64,000 nt of DNA from Rhizophagus irregularis (Eukaryota; Glomeromycota; Glomeromycetes; Glomerales; Glomeraceae): assembly GCF_026210795.1 (NCBI RefSeq), contig NC_089439.1, positions 1,240,001 to 1,304,000 of the forward strand, in the 5' to 3' direction. This document shows positions 47,838 through 59,389 of this stretch, piece by piece. The notes under the pieces are model-generated. The model had not been told where the DNA came from, searched no databases, and saw only the letters and a program-made list of their open reading frames with translations. How positions within the stretch are numbered: the first letter of the stretch is position 1; every line of letters starts with the position of its first letter. A program made the position numbers and the translations under genes.

Positions 47838-50800
47838 TGAATAAAGGGAAAAGAAAACGCATTGCTGCTAATATCTTGGACGAATATAATAATCTGAGTT
47901 CTTCAACCTCTGAACGAACTTATGCTGAATTTACGACCAGAAAACCAAGATCGAAGGTTCCGTGCTATTGCAGCAATTGTAATGGGAAAATGATTGATTC
48001 GCGCACAAAGGAGAGACACGAGCAAATGAATTCTTTAGAACCATTAAATTCCGATAAGGCTCTAACGTCTCAAGAGTTAGTAGAACTGATTGATTCGACA
48101 ATATCGTTAGAAGAACCACAAGATATGACAATATTGTTAGTAGAACCACAAGATACGACAATACCGTTAGTAGAACCACAAGATATGACAATACCGTTAG
48201 TAGAACCACAAGATACGACAATATCTATTGATACATATTCTGATAATGATACGTATGAGGAATAACAATATGTATTTCTTCCACGTAAAAAAAGGTCAAA
48301 AATAGGCACACTTCATCATATTACTGAAGTTGAGCAAGTCGCTGAATCAACTGAATATGACACGGATGATATCTACACTAGTGAATCTTCGGCACAAGAA
48401 GATTCTCCTAATAATGATGATAACGAATTTTCAAGTAATTTTGAGAATTATTCTCATCCTATGTTCGACATACCAGATATTTCAGAATTACCAACAGATG
48501 AACTAATTAAGGGGATTTTGATATGGATTATGAAGTTCAGGTCGAGTCATAACATACCAAATACCGCAATTGAAGAATTAATACAATTTATTAAAATAAT
48601 ATTGAAAGTGTGTAAAAATATCAATCCCGAATCATTTCCAAATTCATTATATATGTTAAGAAAAGCGTTAGGACTTATCGATCAATTTACGCAATTTGCA
48701 GCTTGCCAAAAATGCCACAAATTATACAAAAAAGAGGATATAATATCAAATGATGATAATACTATTATGAAATGCAGCCATGTCGAATTTCCAAATTCGG
48801 CCACAAAGAGATTAAAGCAATGTCAAACTCCTTTAGGAAAGAAAATTTCTTTAAATAATAGTATATCAATTGTTCCTGAATTAATTTATCCGGTCTCCAG
48901 TATACAACAGCAGCTTTCTAGTATGTTCAAACGACCAGGATTTGAAGAATTATTGCGGCATTGGACTCGTCGTTCAGTAATTGATAATATTTTATCAGAC
49001 ATATACGACAGGCAAATTTGGCAAAATCTTAAGGAATCAAACGAACAAGGGTCAAATAACTTTTTCCGACCGGACAAGACTGATACTCATCTAGGATTAA
49101 TGATAAATTTGGATTGGTTCCAGCCGTACGAAGGAACGATTTACAGTACAGGTGTAATATACGCAATAATATGTAATCTACCTCGGGATGTTCGATTTAA
49201 GCCTGAAAATATGCTTATACTCGGCATATTACCGGGGCCCAATGAGGTTAAATTACATAGAGTAAATCATTACCTTTCACCAATAATCACAGAATTAGAA
49301 TCACTTTGAAAAGGCGTGATTCTTAATCGCACTTATGAATGTCCAAATGGCAAAGATATTCGAGCTGCATTAATAATTGCTTCGTGCGATATTCCTGGAG
49401 CTCAAAAATTATGCGGGCACATCTCTGCCCTTGCATCATGCCATCGATGCGAAAAAAGGGCCAATAATCGCAATTTTGGTGGTATGGCGGATATGAGCGA
49501 CTGGTTTATCATGAAAGATCCAGTCGAGCATCGTCAAAAGGCTTTAGAATGGCGATGATGCAAATCTAACGCAGAAAGAGAGAGATTCGTCAAGGAGAAT
49601 GGCGTAAGGTGGTCTGAAATATTAAGACTGCTGTATTTTGATCCGATTTGTTTTGTTGTTATAGATTCGATGCATTGCCTTTTTCTAGGAATCGCTAAAT
49701 GGATAACAAAACGAATATGGATTGACGAAGGTGTATTAACAGAAAAAGATCTTCAATCAATTTAAAAGAAAATGGACGAATTTAAAGTACCATCAGATTT
49801 GGGACGAATTCCTGGTAAAATCCATTGTGGTGAAGGGTTTTTTAACTTTACCGCTGACCAATGGCGCAACTTTTTCTTAATATATGCCACTGTTGCTTTA
49901 TGGAATCATCTTCCGGGTAAAGATCGCAAAATTCTTACGTATTTCGTAAGAGTTTGTACGATTTTGGTTAGACGAATTGTGGAGATTAATGATATGAAAG
50001 AAGCCCATGAACTTTTGATAAAGATAATTAAATTGATCGAAGAATGCTATGGCGAAGAAAAAATAACGCCAAACCTCCACCTATCATTACATCTATGCGA
50101 GTGCTCTTACGATTACGGACCTCTGTATTCGTTCTGGTGCTTTAGCTTTGAACGAATGAATGGCTTATTAGGTAATTCAAATTTAATTGTGTCGATTTTT
50201 CGAATTATATTATTTCATTTAGCAAAGATTAATAATAAATTATTTATTAGGATCTTTGCCTAATAGCCACCGCCAAATCGAACCTGAACTAATGCGTCGA
50301 TTGATGACCGAAGCGCAAATAAATGATATTATTAATAGTTCAAGTTCAGAAGTAATAGGACTCGAATTACTCGATAAACGACCTTCTGTCGGTTCTCTTT
50401 CCGAATTTCCAACAGATGAAATGTATCGATTTTTGATGAATTCTAGAAATATATCGGAGTCACCAATTACTGGTTGCGAGGAATTTCTGGGTAAATTTTT
50501 AGCACCGCAATCCAAAGATATTCATCTTGAGGAACAAATCTACGATTTACTTATCGAATATTACGAGGATACATATGTAGATTCTATATTCAGAAAACCG
50601 TTCACGGAAAATTTACCCAATTCAACGATCATTATCAACAGAGCGAATCGATATGGAAGATGTCAAATCTGTGCAGAAACTTTTGGATCTGCTGCTGCAA
50701 CACGACATATTGAGAGCTCATTCGTCTTAGCTAAATTTATTAATCGTGATGGGAATAGCGTTGATACTTACCCAGGTCAAATCCAATTTTTTTTCGAACA

Positions 50801-51080
50801 TAGCGTTCATTTATCTTCCTGTAATTTGACACACAAATTGGCTTACATCAAATGGTACAAACCGGCAAATTTGACATCTCGATTCCATTTCAGTATTGAC
50901 GATGATGTCGAAACTTGCAACGTCGAAGATAGTTTCTACCCAAGCAGTAGAGACAATATAATCCCGATACACAACATTTTAGGTCAGTTTATACCTGTAA
51001 AATACAAAAAATCAGATCGATCTAATGCCAGGGAATATTTAGCCGTTATTCCTATAAATAGAAAGTTCCATTTGCGTTGA
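47838..51080 (+). pseudogene. CACTA-like (Plavaka/Tnp2) transposase with four in-frame stops
   Basis: One long frame from MNKGKRKRIAANI at 47838 carries an N-terminal zinc-knuckle-like C-x-C-x2-C...H segment (CYCSNCNGKMIDSRTKERH) and a 14-residue repeat (VEPQDTTIPL). The Tnp2-like core follows: HLGLMINLDWFQPYEGT, STGVIYAIICNLPRDVRFK, ENMLILGILPGPNE; then CDIPGAQKLCGH, CHRCEKRA, DSMHCLFLGIAKW and FSFERMNGLLG. In-frame stops lie at 48263 (TAA), 49307 (TGA), 49556 (TGA) and 49763 (TAA); reading continues in the same frame after each. A GT-AG intron of 79 nt (50172-50250) joins MNGLLG to SLPNSHRQIEPEL, then on to TGA 51078-51080. Family assignment rests on the LDWFxPY...STG...LPxxxRxKxEN...GxLPGPxE motif order typical of fungal Plavaka elements. 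Confidence 0.85.
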
Positions 51081-51199
51081 TTTAATATAACATTCGAACT
51101 GGTATTTACACCAATTCGAATTTCAAAACATTTTTTAACAAATTATTTTTTTATTATATTTAGTATTATTAATATAGTATAACCACTATTTTATCTAGA

Positions 51200-51460
51200 A
51201 AAGTGAATAAAAAAAGCATGCAATTCGGCCATTATTTTTTATATTTTTTGTAAAAAAAAGTTATAGTTCGACCATTATTCTGTTAGGTTGAATATAGTTT
51301 AATTTTATTATACGCATTTTGACCATCATTCTGCAGGATCGAATCAGAGTCGAATATAGATTGAATTGTATATCATTACTAATTTAGGTCGATTTTTTTT
51401 AAAATTGGCCGAATTTAGGCTGAATTTTTTAGAGGTCGAATATTCCTATTTCGACTAGTG
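51200..51460 (+). mobile_element. Right end of the CACTA/Plavaka element
   Basis: The sequence ends ATTTCGACTAGTG at 51460; its inverse CACTAGTCGAAAT starts with the CACTA signature and matches the terminus at 63299. Subterminal repeats GACCATTATTCTG and TCGAATATAG lie just inside. The matching left end was not found; upstream DNA appears rearranged with hAT element 3. Confidence 0.8.
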
Positions 51461-51735
51461 TGGACCTATATTAAAATTATTTGATGATGAGATTCAACAA
51501 AGAAAAAACAAAAATCTAACAAATGCATTTGGAAACTTAAATGTCTAGTTATCTGTTATAATTAAATCTAGTGCCGTATTAATATCCCAAAGAGAGTCGC
51601 TAGAGGTCATACGAATTTACTTCATAGGCACAGCCCAGTTTTATTTAGTTTATTCGTTCATATTTAACAAACGAGTATAAACAGTACAGAGATGCGAAGC
51701 ATATTCTTTTTTCTCTTAACCTTTCTACTGTTTTA
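51461..51735 (+). other. Flank homologous to 59490-59590
   Basis: ATTAAAATTATTTGATGATG then AACTTAAATGTCTAGTTATC TGTTA mirrors 59506-59587 (AATCATTTGGTAACGAG..., AACTTAAAAATCTAGTTATC). It starts immediately outside the CACTA end, supporting that boundary, and appears to be a fragment of the repeated relic family also seen near 33800. Confidence 0.55.
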
Positions 51736-51737
51736 GT

Positions 51738-53448
51738 TACAGTCACCCCTCTCTACAGCGAACCTCGATATAGCGAATAACACGATATAACGGATCATAC
51801 AGTGTGGTACCGATTTTAAATATGAAAAAAACCTTGATATAATGAAGTTTACTATTTATTTACCGTATAACGTAGTACGAAGTAAAGTGTGTGAATTTCT
51901 TATATAAAAATGCCTCTCGATATAACGGATTTTTTTTATAACGAATTTTTTTTCAGTTATAACGAAGAATTTCTATAGTTTATAATTAAATGTAATTATT
52001 AATAAATATTGATGCATTATAACATTAAATATCACCCCTGTGTTTTATATTTAAATTATGGATCAGGATTGTATCAGGATCGTATCAGGATTAATAATTC
52101 TGGCTATTTTATTTAATATTTAGGCAGAATTACATTAATTTACATTAATTCGGTTGTATTAGGATTCGATGTGAATTGTTATTAATTTATATTTATCACA
52201 GGGGTAAGGACACTCCTAGTTAAATTAATATATCATTAATAATTTATTTATTATATAGTCAGTTATTGTTAAACAGCATTCCTACAAAAAAAAGGAATTA
52301 TAATAAACATTTTTATATAGAACACTTCAGGAAGCATTCCCTATAATAAAAAAATAAAAAAAGAACATTAGTAAATGTTCTTAAACGAAATTAAAAGAAA
52401 AAATTGAGTTGTCCCACTTACTTCTTGTCTCAAGCGTCCATTTCGAAGTCCCTACAATAAAAAAAATAAAAAAGAATATTAGTAAATGTTCTTAAACGAA
52501 ATTAAAAGAAAAAATTGAGTTGTCCCACTTACTTCTTGTCTCAAGCGTCCATTTCGAAGTCCCTACAATAAAAAAAATAAAAAAGAACATTAGTAAATGT
52601 TCTTAAACGAAATTAAAAGAAAAAATTGAGTTGTCCCACTTACTTCTTGTCTCAAGCGTCCATTTCGAAGTCCCTACAATAAAAAAAATAAAAAAGAACA
52701 TTAGTAAATGTTCTTAAACGAAATTAAAAGAAAAAATTGAGTTGTCCCACTTACTTCTTGTCTCAAGCGTCCATTTCGAAGTCCCTACAATAAAAAAAAT
52801 AAAAAAGAACATTAGTAAATGTTCTTAAACGAAATTAATAAAAAAAATCGAGTTCCCCACTTACTTCTTGTCTCAAGCGTCCATTTCGAAGTCCCTACAA
52901 TAAAAAAAACAAAAAAGAACATTAGTAAATGTTCTTAAACGAAATTAATAAAAAAAATTGAGTTCCCCACTTACTTCTTGTCTCAAGCATCCATTTCGAA
53001 GTCCAGGAAGTTTCCTATAATAAAAAAATAAAAAAAGAACATTAGTAAATGTTCTTAAATAAAAAAAATTGAGTTCCCCACTTACTTCTCGTCTCAGGCG
53101 TCCATTTCGAAGTCCAGGAAGTTCCCTACAATAAAAAAAATAAAAAAAGAACATTAGTAAATGTTCTTAAACGAAATTAATATAAAAAACCCCCCAGTTC
53201 CCACTTACTTCTCATTCTAGGCATCTATTTTGAAGTTTAGAAAGCACCCCTATAAAAAAAAGATTAAAAAAAATGTTAAATTATCGGTAATCAGATCAAC
53301 AAGTCACATGATCTGTATAACCGATATTCCTATACCGAAGAATTCGTTATACAATACCGAATAATTCGTTATAGTGTTAACAAAGTTGCTTATAACGAAG
53401 CCCTGATCAGCTGAAACCTAGGGTTCATTATATCGAGAGGAGACTGTA
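51738..53448. mobile_element. Pogo/Tigger-like non-autonomous element, 1707 bp, with TA target duplication
   Basis: The element spans 51740-53446. Left end CAGTCACCCCTCTC followed by GAACCTCGATATAGCGAA; the inverse of the right end is CAGTCTCCTCTCGATATAAT. TA flanks both sides (51738-51739, 53447-53448). CTCGATATAACGAA-type ends are typical of pogo/Fot1 elements, and further CGATATAACGGA copies lie inside. No transposase; the interior is the 111-bp tandem array. Confidence 0.85.
52330..53265 (-). repeat. 111-bp tandem array, about eight units, each with splice-like borders
   Basis: Units start at about 52450, 52561, 52672, 52783 and 52893 (period 110-111) with diverged units on both sides. 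On the minus strand each unit reads: T-rich tract and ATTGTAG, a 30-nt segment GGACTTCGAAATGGACGC..GAA, then GTAAGT. The first complete 30-nt segment is 52422-52451. It translates as GLRNGRLRQE. Each intervening about 81 nt contains the hairpin GAACATT-AGTA-AATGTTC. Units near 53000-53200 have 40-41 nt segments with ELPGLRNGRLRRE. Confidence 0.9.
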
Positions 53449-53499
53449 ATTATCTTACCCGTTTTATTTTTTCAATATTTTACATAAATAAAATCATAT

Positions 53500-53759
53500 T
53501 TAGTTACTAAAGTTGCTTGTCTAAACCTCTTTAAAATCCTACGATTAGTTTCGTCAAAATTTTACTATAGATTTATTATAGTTTCGGCAGAGTTTCAGCA
53601 GTTTCGGCATTTATAATAAGTTTCGGCAGTTTCGCCTTTCTCCAAAGTTTCGCCAGTTTTTTAATATAACTTTAATATAGTTTTGGCAGAATTTCGCTTT
53701 TCGGCGAAACGCCATCTTGCCTAAACCCCTAGGTTTCGGCAAGCAACCTTATTAGTTAC
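53500..53759. mobile_element. 244-bp hAT-type MITE with perfect 8-bp target duplication
   Basis: The element spans 53508-53751. Left end TAAAGTTGCTTGTCTAAACC; the inverse of the right end is TAAGGTTGCTTGCCGAAACC. Direct repeat TTAGTTAC at 53500-53507 and 53752-53759. The interior has repeated GTTTCGGCAG / TTTCGCC motifs. No coding capacity. Confidence 0.9.
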
Positions 53760-54884
53760 ATTTCACATTCATGAGCTATTATTCGCTAGGCAGCAGTTTG
53801 TTTACAGAACCTTTTATTCGAATTCAAATGGACCTAGAAACAGATGAACAGATGGGATAATCACCTCTTTGAGAAGGTGCGTGGCACCAGAAATTATCAT
53901 CATTTCGCAATGGAGTGAAAATACTATCAGACAAACTATATATTGTATTTCAGACAATAACCTTAGAATTACATTGATAATATTTTTAATGTACCAGAAC
54001 TAAGAATATTTCATTCAAAGGAGCGCCATTTAGTACTCTAGCTACCTTAATTAGTTATCATCCTTTTTCTAGTACTGTATAATCAATTATAATAATATTT
54101 ACAGATATTGGAAGAACGAGATTAACTAACTTACCTGAAGGGTACTAAAAGCGTAGTACATTGTGTTCAATGGGTGCCTAAGTTGAGATCAAACACGTCA
54201 ACACTATGTTTTAACTTTTTGATTGTCCCCAACTACGAGATCACGTAATCAAAGGAAAAAAAAATACTGCGCATCAGAATGTTATGTAGAATCAAATAAT
54301 TAGTAGTGCACGCTATACCTTTCCTAGTTTGTTGCTCTGTGCGGATGGGCGAGTATATACCAATATTGATGAGAATAACCTGAAATCAGTCAAAGACTAC
54401 CCTTCAGGCACATTGATATAGTTCATATAATATCAGTCGAAGACTACTACTTTTGTCATTAACATTGAAGGGCTATTTCAATGCGACTAATATTGAACAT
54501 CATGCCTGAAAATGTGCTTTAGGTTTATTATAAAGAGTCACATAGCATTAAGGAATCTACCTTCCCATTACTGTTCCATTGATCGCAGTGACATTGTTAA
54601 TCTCTCATCAGTGTTTGGCGTAAAAAATCGATTTCAAATAATTTCCCCATACATGGAAAGTTTTTATGAAAATCGCAATGATTAATAAAACACTTTGACA
54701 TAAGGGGTTAGTGGTGGAAAAGAGAAGTTAGTCTAGACATCTCTCAGTTTCGCAGAAATTTGAATATATGTGGTTTTATTATTAATCATGGGTCTCTATA
54801 TGTACAAAAATATGGCTGAAATTTATTCTCTCAATGGGACTTGGCACTAAAAGCTTTTTCAAGGTCACATTCAAAAGAGAAAAA
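53760..54884. other. Spacer
   Basis: No gene recognised. Two short related motifs, ATCAGTCAAAGACTACCCTT near 54377 and ATCAGTCGAAGACTACTACT near 54430, resemble the dispersed CAGTC-N-GACTG motif seen elsewhere in the window. Confidence 0.4.
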
Positions 54885-55368
54885 AATGATGTTTATGACA
54901 TTAAGAAAAATTCTTAAAGAAGAATAAGATTCATTTCCTCCAGATATTATTAGTGCGTCCAGTATTAGACTATGGGCAGTACAAGGAGTACCTAAGATGA
55001 CCCAAGACTTAATTATGCATTCGTTGAGAGTTTGACAGGAGGAGTGAACTTGTACCAGGATGCTACGTTAGAGATTGTGATTGTTTTAAAGAAATAGATG
55101 AATCTGAAATCAATATTATTGTTCAAGGTAAACATCTTCTACCTTAGTAAAACTATTATAATGAACCATGTTAATGATGATCAATTCAACTTAGGTGTAC
55201 CAAATTAGTGCTCCATGTGTAGCAAATTTTATAATTATGCGGATGAATTAAAAATACACTATGCTCTTGAGTACGCAGGTATGAACTAAATGCTATGAAT
55301 GGTAAGTCAGATTATCAAATTAACGTGAACAGAAATTTGGGCAAAGCCAGTTCCACTGCAAACTGACT

Positions 55369-58300
55369 GTCTTGCCTAGGGTTCCGATCGGCACGGTTCG
55401 GTTTCGGTTTGAGTCATACCGAAACCGAAACCGAATTTCGGTATCGGTAATCGGTAATTTACCGAATTTTCGATATCGGTAAACTGTATAACCGAAACCG
55501 GTCGGTAATTACCGATTACCGATGCCGATTTACCGAAATTTACTATTTATGTTTATTTTATTACAAAAACTATAAAAACTATATATTTATATACCGTATA
55601 TCACCTTTAATAATAAACCTATGTAAATTTTATTATAAAATCTTAATTCTTTAATACATATTAACATATATAATCTTTTTAAAAAGATTCACCTATAGAC
55701 CTATACTATTATTCTAAAATACCTGAACGATACCAATGTTTTAAACACATAATAGCACGTATTGTTTCTGGAGCAAGACGTGCTCTATCTGATGTTACTA
55801 CATCTGCAGCACTTGAAAATACTCTTTCCGAAGGTACACTTGTGGCTAAAATATAAAGAAAAATTAATTAAAAATAATACTTAATGATAATAAAATAGAA
55901 CAGAAAGATATACCTGGGATTCCTAAATAATCCTTTGCCATATTTGCTAGGTTTGGAAACTCTTCTTTGTGTCGCTATTAAATATTAATAAAATTAAAAT
56001 ATAATAATATTCTAATTTTAAATAAAATTAAAATATAATAATATTCTAATTTTAAATAAACAAATGATAGTGTTTAAAATATTTTTACCTTCCACCAATT
56101 TAATGTATCACTAAGAGCTGGTGCACGATCACCTTTGATAAATGTTTCAAATTCATTTGATTTTTCAACACGTCGTCGTTTGGAAATATGAGTGATAAGA
56201 TCCTCATCAGATGAATCATATTCATTGTTAATGTTGTTAATTTCTATTGGTGCATATTTTCCCTTATAAATTTCAAGCACCTATTGAAATAAAAAGTATA
56301 ATGAAAATAAAATAAAATTTAAAATACAAAAAAAAAAATTAAATTAATACTTTTTTCCTTGCTGATTCAATCCATCGCTTATCCCATTTTTGATCTTTCA
56401 TGTATTGAATTTTAAGTCGTGGATCTAGAACTATTAAAAATAAAAATATTATAATTTTAAAATTAAATTCATACTTTAATAATTTACAATTAAAAACTTA
56501 CCTAAGGAAATAGTATATATAGATGTATCAGTTTTATCATAGTATTCTAGCAGTTTCCTAATTGCATTGCTTGCTGCTTCCTATATATATAAAAATATAA
56601 TTAATATAAGAATTTAAAAATCAAATATAATCTAAAGTTTAAACTCACTTTTCCCTCTTTGCAACGTCCAGGTGAATCCCGAAAATCTTCTAATCTGCTT
56701 AACAAAATATTATAATATGGTATTACATAAGCTATTGTTGGATAAGTTTCAGCACATATTTGCTTTGTTGCTTTAGAAAAACCCTAATTATAAGTTATAA
56801 ATTATAAATAAATGTTATATTAAAAATACCTTCAGTTTTTTAAATTTATAAATTATAATTTACCTTTAACATTAGTTCAATTTCTGCAAGGCATTCCCAT
56901 TCTTTTTCATTAAGTGTAAAAGAACGAAGATTTATATCACTATTACTTAATGTATTTAATGGCTATAGTAATAATTAATAGATTAATTTAATTCTTGTTT
57001 TTATTATAATAAATAAAAATTTGAGTATAATAATGAATAATCTTACTTCTTTTAATTCTCTTGCTCTAACCAACATATCAAAAGTAGAATTCCACCTAGT
57101 CCTCACATCTAATATGACCATTTTATCAGGAATATCTGCAACTTTACATTGAGCACTAAATTTTTCTCTTTGTTGTGGAGAAGCTCTTATTTTACAAATA
57201 AGAGTACGAAGCTATATTTATAATTTATTTAAATATTATTAAATATTATTAATTAAGTTATCAAATAATATTAAGAATTAAATAAAAAATTATTTACCTT
57301 GCATAAAATACTTCCAACCACTCCAACTTGATTATTATTATTTTGAATATTTTCATGTTGGTTTAATAATTCATCCTCACTTGTATTCACAGTTGCTTTA
57401 AGTGATTTAAGTGCTTCTTGAGCAGCAAGATTGATTATATGGGCCAAACAACGGACATGTTGGTTAACATTATCAAATTCTATATTTTTTTCTGCAAGTT
57501 CATTTGAAACTTCTTCAAGAAAGGTATTATTGTTACTGGCATTATCAGTTGTAATACCAAGTATCTATAAAAAAGTATTTATTTAATTATTCTGTTATAA
57601 CTTTACAAAATCATTTAAATTAATTATTTATAAAAACTAACCTTAGTCATAATTCCAAAATCTTTAAGGCTTTTGAGAAAAAATTCCTTAATATTCTTTC
57701 CTGAATGTGACCCTTCAAGTTTAACAAAATCTAACAAAATATTTTTCAATTCCCATTCATCTGAAATCCAATGGGCAGTAATACCTAGAAAAGATATTGA
57801 ATTTGATGATGTCCAAGCATCAATTGTGAAAGATATTTTACCACTTACTTCCTATAAAAATTAAATTTTCTATTTTAATTATTTATAAAAATTTATAAAA
57901 ATAAAAATAAAAAAACCCATTTATATACCTGCAAAACCTTACGAATTTCTTTTATACCATTATTAAAAGTATTTATAATTTCCTTTTTGATAATATCTGC
58001 TGATGGGATTGATGCATCTTTTCGTAAAAGATGAATTAAGTTGTGAAAATCTTTAGATTCAATACTAAGAAAAGAGTGATCCCCCATTACTACATAACGT
58101 ATAAGTAATTTTCGGAAATTATCTTCATTATATAGCTTAAATAATTAAATAAATCAAATATTAATTTATTAATTATAAGATTTTGAATTTTAATAATTAG
58201 ATTTAGTGATTTACCATAATTTCAGCAGAATTCTGAAAGGATTCTTGCAATGTAATTTGTTTTTTATTTTTATTTGAATTATCATTTTCATCTATTAATA

Positions 58301-58920
58301 ATCTATGTTTGGATCTCACATGACTTGACATGCCACTAGTACTACCCTTATTATTAGAAATGAGAGTTTTACAATGATTACACCGAGCTTTCTTTACAGT
58401 ATTGTCATAAGTAAAATGGTTCCAAACCCAGCTGTGTTTGGAACTACTACTTTTTTCATCTACATCTTTTTCTTCTTCATTATCACTTTCGTTTTGTTGT
58501 TCTTCAATATTTCTTTCATTTTCCCTCTCATTACCTAAATCATTAGGCTGTTCAAGATCTAATGCTAAATTTTCACTCATTTTAAAAAGAAATGTTTATT
58601 TATTTATTAACAAAGGTAGTAAGAAATGACAACTGAGTAAACTGACAAGTTTATAATCAGAAGAAATAAAAAAATAAAAAAAAAATTTCGTGATACAGTA
58701 AAAAAAGATTATCAGTTGGCCAATCACGAAATAAATAGTTAGATCGGTAAATCGGTTCGAGAAATGATAAAACCGATACCGAAAACCGAAATTACCGAAC
58801 CGATCGGTAAATTACCGAAGTGTTCGGTCGGTAATTTTTGATGTAATTACCGACCGAAAACCGAAAACCGATCGGTTCGGTTCAGTAATTACCGAAACCG
58901 ATCGGAACCCTAGTCTTGCC
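55369..58920 (-). mobile_element. hAT element 2 (TAGGGYTCCGATC family), 3536 bp, apparently intact
   Basis: The element spans 55377-58912. Left end TAGGGTTCCGATCGG; the right end is its exact inverse (15 bp). Perfect 8-bp direct repeat GTCTTGCC at 55369-55376 and 58913-58920. Subterminal CGGTAATTACCG / ACCGAAACCG clusters lie at both ends. It carries a full multi-exon transposase gene on the minus strand with no stop or frameshift seen. It sits in an intron of the gene at 54885-59272. Confidence 0.95.
55711..58580 (-). CDS. hAT transposase of element 2, open across about 12 exons
   Basis: Exon 1 is 58580-58215 (122 codons): acidic/Asn-rich start MSENLALDLEQ, then a BED zinc finger (WVWNHFTYDN, CNHCKTLISNNKG, HVRSKH). 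Following exons read in phase. They include LLRKDASIPSADIIKKEI; the catalytic core KISFTIDAWTSSNSISFLG and ITTDNASNNNTFLEE; CLAHIINLAAQEAL; ILDVRTRWNSTFDML; CAETYPTIAYVIPYYN; VLDPRLKIQYMKD; and an acidic linker YDSSDEDLITHISKRRR. The C-terminal dimerisation segment is NWWK, RHKEEFPNLANMAKDYLG, ATSVPSERVFSSAADVVT, ending MCLKHWYRSGILE and TAA at 55713-55711. Introns are about 60-110 nt. Against element 1 the T-run after SNSIS is full length. All key hAT blocks are present, so this copy could encode active transposase. Confidence 0.9.
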
Positions 58921-59389
58921 ATAAATTCCATCTTTCATAATTTTCCTCGTTCCTAAGACTGAACTAAATCATCTCCACGATTTGACTTTTTCCCTTTCAT
59001 TGAAATCAGGTATTGACTACCACAATGTTCTCACCCGCAACAATGATAATAACGATGAGAGCGAGAAGATCATTGGTAAATATAATTTTTTCGATGGTGT
59101 GTTTTACTGACCTTCACGGTTTTAATCGTTCCGTTTTATTCAATTAGCTGAAGATAACAACAATAATGATGATATTTATAGTGATAATGATGAACAAGCA
59201 TTGGATTTAACAGAGACTGGCAAATATAACCTTTATGGTAATTGGGATGGACCAGTTAATCCAAACTATTGATATATTAATTTAATGAAATGATGTATTA
59301 GTTTATGTTATCATTGTATTAATAAATATTACACGCATAGTACACATATGTATGAGAAATGGTGTCATGCTATACGTTAATTTGTACAA

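Larger units (their letters stand above)
54885..59272 (+). pseudogene. Cys-rich multi-exon gene of unknown function with a hAT element in an intron
   Basis: Exons chain on the plus strand. The first block (to 55127) reads MTLRKILKEE, stop, DSFPPDIISASSIRLWAVQG... and, after a one-base shift near 55030, FDRRSELVPGCYVRDCDCFK. Next are 55195-55278 (CSMCSKFYNYADELKIHYAL), 59010-59075 (GIDYHNVLTRNNDNN), and 59148-59272 (acidic Asn/Asp region ending NWDGPVNPNY). Splice phases agree across the 3731-nt intron 55279-59009, which is 187 nt once the element and one target duplication are removed. Cysteines in CYVRDCDC and CSMC suggest a metal-binding fold. Lesions: TAA 54925-54927, the frameshift, and TAG 55206-55208. 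I do not recognise the family. The start is uncertain. Confidence 0.65.

Noticed and set aside
47931..48309. Minus-strand frames with repeats such as LSYLVVLLTV
   Set aside because: Shadows of the VEPQDT repeat in the Plavaka transposase coding strand.
52330..53265. CRISPR-like array
   Set aside because: The whole 111-bp unit is repeated, with no unique spacers, in a fungal DNA transposon.
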